Shown piece by piece: positions 7,959 to 18,130 of a stretch of DNA of 38,420 bases. The stretch spans positions 1-38,420 of the forward strand of contig JAKFEW010000137.1 of assembly GCA_036675505.1 (NCBI GenBank), read 5' to 3'. The DNA comes from JAKFEW01 sp036675505 (GTDB lineage: Bacteria; Cyanobacteriota; Sericytochromatia; S15B-MN24; JAQBPE01). A program made the position numbers and the translations under genes. Position 1 is the first letter of the stretch. The number at the start of each line of letters is the position of its first letter. Below the pieces are notes generated by a model. The model was not told the DNA's origin, made no database searches, and saw only the letters and a list, made by a program, of their open reading frames with translations.

Positions 7959-7989
7959 ACTATGCAACTTCAAGTCGACTTGAGGTCAA
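7959..7989 (-). promoter_or_regulatory. MerR-type promoter/operator resembling a SoxR box
   Basis: On the minus strand TTGACC (-35, 7984-7989) and CATAGT (-10, 7959-7964) are separated by 19 bases, the overlong spacer characteristic of MerR-activated promoters. The spacer is centred on the perfect palindrome CAAGTCGACTTG (7971-7982), which extends to a 20-bp imperfect dyad (7967-7986). The half sites closely resemble the E. coli SoxR box (CCTCAAGT...ACTTGAGG). It lies between the methyltransferase and the MerR gene and abuts the latter, so autoregulation is also likely. Confidence 0.7.
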
Positions 7990-7993
7990 GCAG

Positions 7994-8458
7994 ATGGTGA
8001 CCATGGACATCGGCGAGGTGGCGCGGCGATCCGGCGTTCCCGCGTCGACGCTGCGGTACTACGAGGAAAAGGGTCTGATCGCCTCGATCGGCAGGCGGGG
8101 CCTGCGGCGTCTGTTCGATCCCGACGTGCTGGAACGGCTGGCGCTGATCGCCCTGGGGCGCGTCGCCGGCTTTTCGCTCGATCAGATCGCGCTCATGTTC
8201 GCGCCGGATGGGCAGCCGTGCATCGACCGACAGATGCTCGCGGCCAGGGCGGAAGAGTTGGACAGGACGATCGCCAACCTGAGCGCGATTCGCGACGGGC
8301 TGCGGCACGCCGCGGCCTGCCCGGCTCCGACCCACACGGAATGCCCCACATTCCGCCGCATCATGCGGGCCGCCGCTGACGACGTGGTCGCCTTGCCGCA
8401 TGGCCCCCGGAAGGTAGATGGGGCCAGCCGTTCAGGCGGCGATCCTTCCTCCGCGTGA
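7994..8458 (+). CDS. MerR-family transcriptional regulator
   Basis: 154 aa. The N-terminus is a winged helix-turn-helix with the family hallmark (DIGEVARRSGVPASTLRYYE, then KGLI), followed by the FDPDVLERL region and a dimerisation helix. The C-terminal effector part has Cys in GQPCID and a pair in AACPAPTHTECP, a spacing like the Cys pairs of some metal- or thiol-sensing MerR proteins. It does not have the four clustered Cys of SoxR. The start is ATG 7994 with GAGG 8 bases before it; ATG 8003 is an alternative. The frame is open far upstream (to 7130) but that part is the shadow of the methyltransferase. Its likely target is the divergent methyltransferase promoter. Confidence 0.88.
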   Translation: MVTMDIGEVARRSGVPASTLRYYEEKGLIASIGRRGLRRLFDPDVLERLALIALGRVAGFSLDQIALMFAPDGQPCIDRQMLAARAEELDRTIANLSAIRDGLRHAAACPAPTHTECPTFRRIMRAAADDVVALPHGPRKVDGASRSGGDPSSA

Positions 8459-8493
8459 TATGATGGAAAGAGATCGCGAGGAGGATCGCTCGC

Positions 8494-10113
8494 ATGGATG
8501 TCCGAACCCCGCACGACGGGTCCGCCCCTGAGCCGGGAGCGTCGGCGGCCGAGCTCGACCTTCGCGCCCTCGTCGACCATTCGCCCGAGCCCATGTTCAT
8601 CAAGGACCTGGACGGCCGCTACATCTTCGTCAACCGCGCCATGGCCGCGGCGGGCGGCTGGCGCTTCGAGGACATCCTCGGCCGCACGGACGCGGACCTC
8701 TTCGAGCCTGCGACCGCGGGGCGCTTCGTCGCGGACGACCGTGATGTGATGGCCCGGCGGGAGCCGCGCGTCATCGAGGACGTCCTGGAACTCGGCGGCG
8801 CTATGAAAGTGTACAGGACCAACAAGGCGCCGTACTACGCGCCGGACGGGCAGCTGCGGGGCGTGATCGGGATGACGCGCGACATCACCGAGGAGAAGCG
8901 CCTGGAGAACGCGCTGTTCGAGCTGGCGCAGGGCCTGTCCGCCTCGACCGGCCAGGCGTTCTTCACCTCGATTTCCCGGTACCTCGCCAAGGCCCTCGGG
9001 GTCGAGTACGTGCTCATCGACGAGGTCTCACTCGCGGACCCCAGGGTCATGCGCCCGGTCGTGCTGGTAAAGGGAGGGGAGGTCATGCAGGGCTTCTCCT
9101 ACCCCCTCGCGGGCACGCCGTGCGAGACGGTGTTCGGCCAGCGATTCCGCGCGTACGCGGACCAATTGGCCGCCCAGTTCCCCGAGGACCCGTTCCTCGA
9201 GCCCTTCGCCCTCGAGAGCTACGCCGGGATGCCGCTCTTCGACGCCGCTGGCGCCCCGATCGGGCTCGTCGCCGTGATGCACACCGCGCCCATGGCGAAC
9301 ATCAACGAGGCCCAGATGCTGCTCAAGGTGGTCGCGAAGCGCCTGGAGGCGGAGCTCGAGCGCAAGCGGGCCGAGGAGATGGTCTTCCGGCAGGAGATGG
9401 AGCTGGAGAAGGCCAAGGAGCTCGCCCGGCTCAAGGGCGACTTCGTGAGCGCGGTCTCCCACGAGCTGCGCACGCCGCTGACCACGATCCTCGGCTACGC
9501 CGAGTTCCTGGAGGATCGCATCGGCGGGAGCCTGTCGGCCGACCAGGAGAGGTTCGTGCGGCATATCCAGACCAGCGCCCAGCGGCTCGGCGGCCTGGTG
9601 GACGACCTCCTCGATTTCGCGCGCATCGACGCGGGGACGTTCAGCCTGAAGCGCGCGCCCGTCGACCTCGCGCCGAAGATCCGGGAGATCGTGGCGAGCT
9701 TCCTGCCGCAGGCCGCGGCCAGCCAGCTGGCGCTCACGCTGGAGCTCCCGGAGGCGCCGTTGCCGATGGACGTAGACGCCAACCGCATCGGTCAGGTAAT
9801 GGCCAACTTGATTAGCAACGCCCTGAAGTTCACCCCGGCCGAAGGTCGCATCGCCGTACGGGCCATACCGATGGCGGAGGGCCTGCGCGTGGAGGTGGAG
9901 GACACCGGCGAGGGGATCCCAGCCAAGGACGTGCCGAGGCTGTTCCAGCGCTTCAGCCAGCTCGAGAGCGGCGCGCTGAAGGGCGGGACGGGGCTCGGGC
10001 TGAGCATCAGCAAGGCCCTCGTGGAGGCCCATGGCGGCGCAATTGGCGTGTCTTCAGCCCTTCCCACGGGCTCGCTCTTCTGGTTCACCTTGCCGAACCA
10101 GGCGCCCTGTTAG
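8494..10113 (+). CDS. PAS-GAF sensor histidine kinase
   Basis: A 539-aa soluble hybrid sensor. A PAS domain covers about 20-135 (HSPEPMFIKDLDGRYIFVN, ending GVIGMTRDITEEKR), a GAF domain about 140-285, and a coiled linker leads to the HisKA dimerisation helix with phospho-acceptor His323 (SHELRTPLT). The HATPase_c domain follows, with the N box (NLISNALKF), G1 (DTGEGIP), F box (FQRFSQ) and G2 (GGTGLGLSIS). No transmembrane segment is seen, so it senses a cytoplasmic or diffusible cue. GAGGAGG lies about 9 bases before ATG 8494. No response regulator is adjacent, making it an orphan kinase. Its stop overlaps the convergent gene's stop by 4 bases. Confidence 0.93.
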   Translation: MDVRTPHDGSAPEPGASAAELDLRALVDHSPEPMFIKDLDGRYIFVNRAMAAAGGWRFEDILGRTDADLFEPATAGRFVADDRDVMARREPRVIEDVLELGGAMKVYRTNKAPYYAPDGQLRGVIGMTRDITEEKRLENALFELAQGLSASTGQAFFTSISRYLAKALGVEYVLIDEVSLADPRVMRPVVLVKGGEVMQGFSYPLAGTPCETVFGQRFRAYADQLAAQFPEDPFLEPFALESYAGMPLFDAAGAPIGLVAVMHTAPMANINEAQMLLKVVAKRLEAELERKRAEEMVFRQEMELEKAKELARLKGDFVSAVSHELRTPLTTILGYAEFLEDRIGGSLSADQERFVRHIQTSAQRLGGLVDDLLDFARIDAGTFSLKRAPVDLAPKIREIVASFLPQAAASQLALTLELPEAPLPMDVDANRIGQVMANLISNALKFTPAEGRIAVRAIPMAEGLRVEVEDTGEGIPAKDVPRLFQRFSQLESGALKGGTGLGLSISKALVEAHGGAIGVSSALPTGSLFWFTLPNQAPC

Positions 10114-11066
10114 CCGCCGTCGTCGGCGTCGCGCTCGATGAAGTGGTCGACTCGTAGCGAGCCCCCGTAGGCCTCGACGGTCCAGTCGTGGACAAACCGT
10201 GCCTCGCTCGCCCCGCCGTCGACGTCGACGGTCCTCACCGCGCCTTCCACGCGCACGTCGTAAAAATCCAGGTTGTCGCCATTGACCTCGACCCTGTCGA
10301 TTCGGTGGCTGGACGAGCGGACCACCGAGCGGTGGACTTCGTACCAGCCCACGAACTGGTCGCGGAAAATCAAATTGTCGTCCCGGAAGTTCATCTTGAC
10401 CTGTTCGTAGAGCATCGCGAGGAGCGCTTCGACCGGTGCCTGGGCGTCGATCTGGGCGTACCACGACCGCACGAACTCCTCGATCGTGGCCGCCGTCGGC
10501 GACGAATAGGGCCTGGGCGAAAGCGGGCTGGGCAACGGCCGCGACGACGGCGTCGGCGACGGCGAAGGCGGCATCAGGAAGACGGGCGGCGGCTGCGTCG
10601 CCGGCGGCACGCCGTCGAGTTCGAGCACGTTGAAGGTCGACGGGATCAGGCCGGCGCCCTGCAGGAAACGGTAGGCGACGGCGATCGCCGGATCCGGGCG
10701 GAGGACGATCACATCGCCGCTCTTCGGGCTCTCGGCCGACGCTTCGTAGGTTCCCACGCGGTGGTAGGTCGCCCCGGACTCGCCGGTCGAGATGGACCCG
10801 AACACCTGGCGGTCGCCGGCCAGCAGCAGGGAGGCGGGCCGGAAGTCGGCCTGACCCTTCACCCGGATATAGGTCGAGGCCGGAAACATGAAGCCGCCCG
10901 ACTCCGGATCCGCCGGGCTGGCCCTGAACGCGGAAGCGCCGGGCTCGCCCCACACCTGGACCGAAACCTTTCCGAGCCCGAGGATTGGCGGCCGGCGTTC
11001 TGGCCCGCAGCCTGTCAGGAGGATCAGCGCCACGGCGATGGCGCGGCCGAGGTGTTGGGGGCGCAT
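10110..11066 (-). CDS. Lipoprotein with C-terminal NTF2/SnoaL-like domain
   Basis: A 318-aa predicted lipoprotein. The signal peptide ends in the lipobox LLTGC (Cys at about 20). Residues about 30-170 form an unrecognised domain (VSVQVWGE, PASTYIRVKG, VFGSISTGESG) that could be beta-rich. A Pro/Ser linker (about 180-215) leads to a final ~110 residues with the ATIEEFVRSWYAQIDAQ, VGWYEVHRSVV and FVHDWTVE pattern of NTF2-like alpha+beta barrels. The start is ATG 11066 with GAGAGGAA just upstream; the open frame extends to 11333 without support. It should sit in the outer or inner membrane facing the periplasm. Function unknown. Confidence 0.8.
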   Translation of the reverse strand: MRPQHLGRAIAVALILLTGCGPERRPPILGLGKVSVQVWGEPGASAFRASPADPESGGFMFPASTYIRVKGQADFRPASLLLAGDRQVFGSISTGESGATYHRVGTYEASAESPKSGDVIVLRPDPAIAVAYRFLQGAGLIPSTFNVLELDGVPPATQPPPVFLMPPSPSPTPSSRPLPSPLSPRPYSSPTAATIEEFVRSWYAQIDAQAPVEALLAMLYEQVKMNFRDDNLIFRDQFVGWYEVHRSVVRSSSHRIDRVEVNGDNLDFYDVRVEGAVRTVDVDGGASEARFVHDWTVEAYGGSLRVDHFIERDADDGG

Positions 11067-11149
11067 GGGTTCCTCTCCGCGGGGGGCCGTCGTCGTAAAG
11101 ACGCGTACCACCAGGCAGGCGTTCCCTATCAGCGCCTCCGGGCCTTCTC

Positions 11150-11193
11150 GACGAAGAAATAGCGGTTTCCGGGTGGTCAGACCCCGAAACCGC
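11150..11193 (-). terminator. Possible terminator downstream of the Sel1 gene
   Basis: An 8-bp stem (11162-11169 with 11186-11193) plus 3 more inner pairs past a mismatch is followed on the minus strand by the U-rich TATTTCTTC. It would stop minus-strand transcripts before the lipoprotein gene. The tail is imperfect. Confidence 0.4.
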
Positions 11194-11317
11194 GATTCAA
11201 GTAGGCTTGGCTGGACGAGTTTAGAACTTTTCTGGGTGGAAGATACTGTCCGAGCCAAATCGCGTGAGACAGTTGAATCATTTCGTATCACAAGGAAGCG
11301 GCGTCTCAAGGTGCCGG

Positions 11318-11460
11318 GCCGACGCTTCGTCACGACCGGCCCGGTCCTGACCGAGACGCTCTACCTCCTCGGGACGCTCGGAGGTTGGCCGGCACAAAAG
11401 GCTGCCTGGAAGCTCGTGGAGCGCGGCATGGTCGAGATCGCGGCAGCCACCTCCCGGGCC
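11318..11460 (+). pseudogene. Remnant of a PIN-domain (VapC-like) toxin gene
   Basis: In the plus-strand frame the translation reads FVTTGPVLTETLYLLG, then GGWPAQKAAWKLVERGMVEIA. This is the helix region of PIN-domain ribonucleases, where the conserved TEA/TE-Y-L segment carries one acidic metal ligand. The N-terminal D-containing strand, the C-terminal acidic residues and a start codon are all missing, and no antitoxin is found nearby. It is best read as a decayed fragment, recognised by pattern only. Confidence 0.45.
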
Positions 11461-11467
11461 TTGGTCT

Positions 11468-12184
11468 CTACTCCGTCGCGGGGTGCACCTTGCGCCACGC
11501 GGTCGCCCGGGTCCGGGCTTCGGCGCGCTGCTTCGGCGTGAGCTTGTCGGACGCGGCTTCTAGCAACGCCTGCGCGATCGCATCGCCCTGGTCCGCGGCG
11601 ATGCCATACCACATCGCCGCGGCCACCGGGTCGTAAGCCGCGCCCTTGACCAGGAAGCTACAGTCGCCCATGTTGCGCTGGGCCTGGACCACGCCGCGGT
11701 CCGCCGCCGGGCGGTACCACCTGGCCGCCTCCGCCAAGTCGCGCGGCACGCCCCGGCCCTGCTGGTACTTCAGGCCCAGGTTGAACATGGCATGCACCTC
11801 GCCGCGCGCTGCGGCTTGGCGGTACCACTTGACGGCCAGTTTGGCGTCGGGCGGGTCGGCGTGGGCATCGCCCGCGTAATCGTCGTACCAGGCGCCCAGC
11901 CTGTACGCGGCCAGGGCGTGCCCGCCCCGGGCGGCCCTGGCCAACCAGGCCAGGGCCTGAGCGAGGTCACGCTTCATGCCGTCGCCGCTGCCGTAGCGCG
12001 CGGCCAGGGCGTACTGAGACTCGGTGTCACCGGCCTCGGCCGCCCTGCGCAACCGAGCAAGGTCGCTCGAAGCGGCGGGCGCCGGCGATGTGGCCGGCTT
12101 CGTGGCGGCGCGGGCCGGGATGCCCGCGCCGGGCCAGATCGCCAGGAGCACAACGAGCCAAGCTACCCATAACGTTCGCCCCAT
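11468..12184 (-). CDS. Secreted Sel1-repeat (TPR-like) protein
   Basis: 238 aa. A signal peptide (hydrophobic 5-22, ARA cleavage near 26) is followed by a short Pro/Ala linker and about four Sel1-like repeats from residue ~45 to 215, with the usual A---G---A---L---Y--G-G---D---A--W---AA--G pattern. These solenoids act as adaptor scaffolds in the envelope; no partner is evident. The start is ATG 12184, directly after an ideal AGGAGGTGACC; the frame opens 8 codons earlier without a better site. It is monocistronic as far as seen. Confidence 0.87.
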   Translation of the reverse strand: MGRTLWVAWLVVLLAIWPGAGIPARAATKPATSPAPAASSDLARLRRAAEAGDTESQYALAARYGSGDGMKRDLAQALAWLARAARGGHALAAYRLGAWYDDYAGDAHADPPDAKLAVKWYRQAAARGEVHAMFNLGLKYQQGRGVPRDLAEAARWYRPAADRGVVQAQRNMGDCSFLVKGAAYDPVAAAMWYGIAADQGDAIAQALLEAASDKLTPKQRAEARTRATAWRKVHPATE

Positions 12185-12374
12185 GGTCACCTCCTGTTCG
12201 GCTGCCACGCCTACAAAGACGGGCTGCGTCGTCGACGGTTCCCTGCTTTTGGACCGGCGGCGCGGCCGGCTGGGAAACCCAACTCGACGGTCGTGCCCGG
12301 GCCGAAGGTGGCGGGACGATACGTCAGCACCTCGACCCAGGGCGGGACGAATACACCAGAGATCCGACGAAACG
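12185..12374. other. Intergenic stretch between Sel1 gene and tRNA terminator
   Basis: No gene or clear promoter is seen. The Sel1 gene's ribosome-binding site lies at the left edge and the tRNA terminator at the right. Confidence 0.4.
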
Positions 12375-12406
12375 AACCCAGGACGGTCTGACGACCGCCC
12401 TGGGTT
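12362..12406 (-). terminator. Terminator of the tRNA-Val transcript
   Basis: Bases 12375-12388 pair with 12393-12406 (14 positions with one mismatch) around a TGAC loop. On the minus strand a CGTTTCG tail follows. It begins about 12 bases after the tRNA 3' end. Confidence 0.7.
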
Positions 12407-12418
12407 ACATAATACAGG

Positions 12419-12492
12419 TGGGCATTACTGGACTCGAACCAGTGGCCTCCACGATGTCAACGTGGCGCTCTAACCAACTGAGCTAAACGCCC
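12419..12492 (-). tRNA. tRNA-Val (anticodon GAC)
   Basis: On the minus strand a full cloverleaf can be drawn: a 7-bp acceptor (GGGCGTT with AATGCCC, one G-U), a D arm with AGCTCAGTTGGTTAGAGC, an anticodon stem CCACG/CGTGG around loop TTGACAT giving anticodon GAC, a variable region GAGGC, and a T arm with GGTTCGAGTCC. The discriminator is A; the 3' CCA is not fully encoded (CCT follows). A promoter and terminator flank it. Confidence 0.96.
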
Positions 12493-12503
12493 TTGCGACA
12501 GGC

Positions 12504-12533
12504 AGTATAGCACGGCCCCGCCCCACTCTGCAA
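12504..12533 (-). promoter_or_regulatory. Promoter of tRNA-Val
   Basis: On the minus strand TTGCAG (12528-12533) is followed after 18 bases by TATACT (12504-12509), about 12 bases before the tRNA 5' end. The GC-rich base run between -10 and the tRNA is short, as expected for a stable RNA gene. Confidence 0.65.
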
Positions 12534-12545
12534 GGCGGAGCTTAG

Positions 12546-15251
<2,706 letters not shown>

Positions 15252-15403
15252 ACGAGCCTCCTTAGCCGATGCACAGCAGCGGCGCTGCGCGCCCTGCGGA
15301 TGCAGCCGCAGGCGCTCACCTGAATGAACGCTTGCCCTATTCCCGCCCTTTCGGCCGACGTAACGCGGACTTTGGGTGCGGGTTAGCGCTGTCTGGGTGG
15401 GGG

Positions 15404-15409
15404 TATAAT
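15404..15409 (+). promoter_or_regulatory. Candidate -10 element for the partner-switching operon
   Basis: A perfect TATAAT stands about 75 bases before the ATG at 15485, the first gene of the plus-strand signalling operon. No good -35 hexamer is seen at 16-18 bases upstream, so activation by another factor or sigma is possible. Confidence 0.45.
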
Positions 15410-15484
15410 CTGGTCAGCCCAGGGCAATACTCAGGCTGAAACCCGGAATTCAAGAAGCTTTCGGGTGAAGCGGCGGGAGAAGAA

Positions 15485-15970
15485 ATGCAACAGACGGCGA
15501 TTTCCACGTACGGGGCCACGATATCGTTCTCCCCCAAGTGGTGGAGCTACGTCAGCTCGACCCGGATCATGGTGTCGAGTTTTTGCAACGTGCAGCTCAA
15601 CAACGAGGAAATCGCGGATAAAATCGCGATGACCGCCCAGGAGTTGCTCGAAAATGCTGTGAAGTACTCGGCCAGCCCCGAGGACAACGTCTCGCTGGAG
15701 TTCTTGATCTCTGAAGGCGAGAAGGTCACCCTGATGGTGCGCAACCGGGCCCGGCTCGAAAGCGTCGAGACCCTCAAGCAGCAGTACGCCGAGGTCAGCG
15801 AGGGAGATCCCTTGATGGCCTACCTCCAGAAGATGCAGCGCATCGCCATGAATCCCGACGCGGAAGGCAGCCAGCTCGGGCTGGCCCGCATCCGCTACGA
15901 GACAGGCTGTGAGCTGATGATGCGCATCGATGACGACGTCGTCACGATGAGCGTCGAGTTTCCCCTTTGA
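15485..15970 (+). CDS. Slr1658-like anti-sigma-type ATP-binding regulator
   Basis: 161 aa. The AQELLENAVKYS segment (about 51-62) is an N-box of the GHKL ATPase fold as in RsbW/SpoIIAB anti-sigma kinases. The EFLISEGEKVTLMVRNRA strand and a C-terminal GLARIRYETGCEL segment follow. The G boxes are weak. The layout fits the Slr1658-type regulators that always travel with a STAS-like Slr1659 protein, which is the next gene here. It is expected to bind and possibly phosphorylate that partner. A GGGAGAAG site precedes ATG 15485. It heads a four-gene operon with a PP2C phosphatase, the classic partner-switching set. Confidence 0.75.
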   Translation: MQQTAISTYGATISFSPKWWSYVSSTRIMVSSFCNVQLNNEEIADKIAMTAQELLENAVKYSASPEDNVSLEFLISEGEKVTLMVRNRARLESVETLKQQYAEVSEGDPLMAYLQKMQRIAMNPDAEGSQLGLARIRYETGCELMMRIDDDVVTMSVEFPL

Positions 15971-15990
15971 CGGATAGGCGGATCGTAGAT

Positions 15991-16377
15991 ATGAGCAAGT
16001 ACGCCACGCTTGGCTTCAAGAACGACAAGGTCCAGATCGCGGTCGACGACGGCGACGGCAGGCTGGTGATCCGTTTCAAGGGCAAGATCGACGACGCCGA
16101 CCCCGGCGTGTTCATGGATCCCACGCTGGAGGAGATCCATCAGCAGATCGTCGCCCATACCCTCAACGAGGTGAGCGCCGACTTCACGGAGCTCTCGTTC
16201 CTGAACTCGAGCGGCATCAAGAGCCTGATCAAGTGGATCATGCGCCAGACCGAGCTCGCCGAGGACCAGAAGTACAAGATCAACTTCCTCTATTCGAGCC
16301 GCATCACCTGGCAGCAGACCAGCCTCAAGGCGCTGACCTACCTGGCACCCAAGACCGTCGTCGCGATGCCGGTCTAG
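15991..16377 (+). CDS. Slr1659-like STAS-type anti-sigma antagonist
   Basis: 128 aa with a STAS-like fold: FKGKIDDADPG at the start, a VSADFTELSFLNSSGIKSLIKWI segment containing Ser73-Ser74 (the usual phosphorylation site of anti-anti-sigma proteins lies here), and a final ITWQQTSLKALTYLAP helix. In known systems the dephosphorylated form sequesters the ATP-binding partner and frees its target. The ATG at 15991 follows the upstream stop by 20 bases; a TTG 24 bases earlier is less likely. The SpoIIE-type phosphatase three genes on could dephosphorylate it. Confidence 0.78.
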   Translation: MSKYATLGFKNDKVQIAVDDGDGRLVIRFKGKIDDADPGVFMDPTLEEIHQQIVAHTLNEVSADFTELSFLNSSGIKSLIKWIMRQTELAEDQKYKINFLYSSRITWQQTSLKALTYLAPKTVVAMPV

Positions 16378-16414
16378 CACCACCTCTCGGTCCACCCTCA
16401 CCCCGGAGACTCGC

Positions 16415-18124
16415 GTGACGCAATCGGCGGACACTTCGCACCTCGGCCATTCGGGCCAGATGGATTCGATCCTCGCGGCTGGCACGGCGTTCAACGCCCT
16501 GCCTGTCGCGTTTGCGGCGATCAGCCAGTCTGAAACCCAGGAGGCCGTGCCCTACGCCCTGGTGATCCAGGCGATGGCCGTGCTCGGCGCGGTCGACGGC
16601 GGCGTCTTCGACATGCGCGATAAGATGCGCGCGGCCCCGTTCGAGGGCTCGGCGGACCTGATGCCGCTCGGCAGCCAGGTCGTCTGGGACGGTCCCGTCA
16701 ACCTGGCGCGCGTCGATGCCACGCCCGACGGCCGCGCCCGCGTCACGGTCCACTTCGAGTTGCGCGCGGGCGAACAGGTCGCAATTGGCCTGATCTTCCC
16801 CACCGCCACGCCGCCCGGCCCCGAGCGCCTGGCCGCCCTCGCGCTCCTGGCGTCGCACGCCCAGGCCCGCGCGCTCTACCTCTGGGCCCGCCACCAGGCC
16901 GAAGAAGCCCAGGAGCAGGCCAAGATCGCGCACGAGCAGCAGATGGAAATGGCGCTGCGCCTCTACGACCTCTACGAAGAGGCCCAGAACCAGGCGATCA
17001 CCGACGGCCTGACCGGCCTCGCCACGCACGACTTCTTCCAGCAGCGGCTGGCCCAGGAGATGCGGGAGAGCACGCGCTACGGGCGGCCGCTCAGCTTCAT
17101 GATCTTCGATCTCGACCACTTCAAGTCGATCAACGACAACCATGGCCACCAGGCCGGCGACACGGTGCTCAAGGGCGCGGCATTGATGCTCAAGGACAGC
17201 GTGCGCGGCTCGGACCTCGTGGCACGCTACGGCGGCGAAGAGTTCGCGGTGATCCTGCCGCAGACCAACGAGGAAGACGCCTACAACCTGGCCGAGCGCC
17301 TGCGCAAGATCCTCGAAGAGATGGAGTTCGAGATCAGCCCGGAGCGCAAGATCAGGGTCACGGCCTCGATCGGCGTGGCGAGCCGCACCGAAGCCGACAT
17401 CATGCCCAAAGACCTGATCAAGCGGTCCGACGTCGCGCTCTACGCCGCGAAGAACGCCGGCCGCAACCGCGTCGTGGTGGCCCAGGGGCCGACCGTCGAG
17501 GCCGTCAACGCCATCGGCGCGCCGCGCCAGGGCTCGCAGGAGCTGTTCTTCTCCTTGGCTCGCGCCTTCGCGGCGGCGATCGAGGCGCGCATCCCGCTGA
17601 TGCTGGGCCACTCCGAGGCCGTCGGCGACCTCGCCCGCAAGATGGGCGCGAAGATCGGCCTGCCGCCGGACAAGCAGGAAGCCATGCAGATCGCGGGCCT
17701 GCTGCACGACGTCGGCATGATGAGCGTGCCGGAGAGCGTCATCTTCAAGCCCACCAAGCTCGACGAGTCCGACTGGCAGGTGATGCGTGAGCACCCGGCG
17801 CGCGGCGTAGGCATCCTGGCCCGCTTCTCGACGTTCTCGGGCCTGCTCGAGGCTGTGCTCTACCACCATGAGAAGTTCGACGGCACGGGTTACCCCGAGG
17901 GCCTCAAGGGCACCGCGATCCCGATGGGCGCGCGCATCCTCGCCATCTGCGACTCCTACGACGCGATGATCCGCGGCGACTACGCCTATGGCGTGGGCAT
18001 CCCGGCGGCCGACGCGGCCCTCGAGATCGAGCGCTGCTCGGGCACCCAGTTCGATCCGGAGCTCGTGAAGCTCTTCCTCAAGGTGCTCGAGGAAGGCGAC
18101 GGCGATGAGCCGCCGGTCGCGTAG
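16415..18124 (+). CDS. GAF-GGDEF-HD-GYP cyclic-di-GMP enzyme
   Basis: A 569-aa soluble protein. A GAF-like region covers about 40-150, a coiled-coil follows, then a diguanylate cyclase domain (about 195-355) with an intact GGEEF at 273-277, expected to make c-di-GMP. An HD-GYP phosphodiesterase domain (about 370-560) has H431-D432 and the HH/DGTGYP motif at 484-494. The normally conserved Lys after HDxG is Met435, so hydrolysis could be weakened. Carrying both synthase and hydrolase domains, it may be switched by its GAF input. The start is GTG 16415 with CGGAGA upstream. It sits inside the partner-switching operon, 6 bases before the phosphatase gene. Confidence 0.92.
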   Translation: MTQSADTSHLGHSGQMDSILAAGTAFNALPVAFAAISQSETQEAVPYALVIQAMAVLGAVDGGVFDMRDKMRAAPFEGSADLMPLGSQVVWDGPVNLARVDATPDGRARVTVHFELRAGEQVAIGLIFPTATPPGPERLAALALLASHAQARALYLWARHQAEEAQEQAKIAHEQQMEMALRLYDLYEEAQNQAITDGLTGLATHDFFQQRLAQEMRESTRYGRPLSFMIFDLDHFKSINDNHGHQAGDTVLKGAALMLKDSVRGSDLVARYGGEEFAVILPQTNEEDAYNLAERLRKILEEMEFEISPERKIRVTASIGVASRTEADIMPKDLIKRSDVALYAAKNAGRNRVVVAQGPTVEAVNAIGAPRQGSQELFFSLARAFAAAIEARIPLMLGHSEAVGDLARKMGAKIGLPPDKQEAMQIAGLLHDVGMMSVPESVIFKPTKLDESDWQVMREHPARGVGILARFSTFSGLLEAVLYHHEKFDGTGYPEGLKGTAIPMGARILAICDSYDAMIRGDYAYGVGIPAADAALEIERCSGTQFDPELVKLFLKVLEEGDGDEPPVA

Positions 18125-18130
18125 CGCCAT

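Larger units (their letters stand above)
11067..11467. other. 400-bp gap with hairpin and decayed gene fragment
   Basis: Between the two minus-strand genes no intact reading frame is convincing. The stretch holds a hairpin (11162-11193), unusually AT-richer sequence at 11195-11310, and the PIN-like fragment listed separately at 11318-11460. Confidence 0.5.

Noticed and set aside
12419..12492. tRNA-Val as an integration site
   Set aside because: No integrase, phage gene or second copy of the tRNA 3' end is found in the window.
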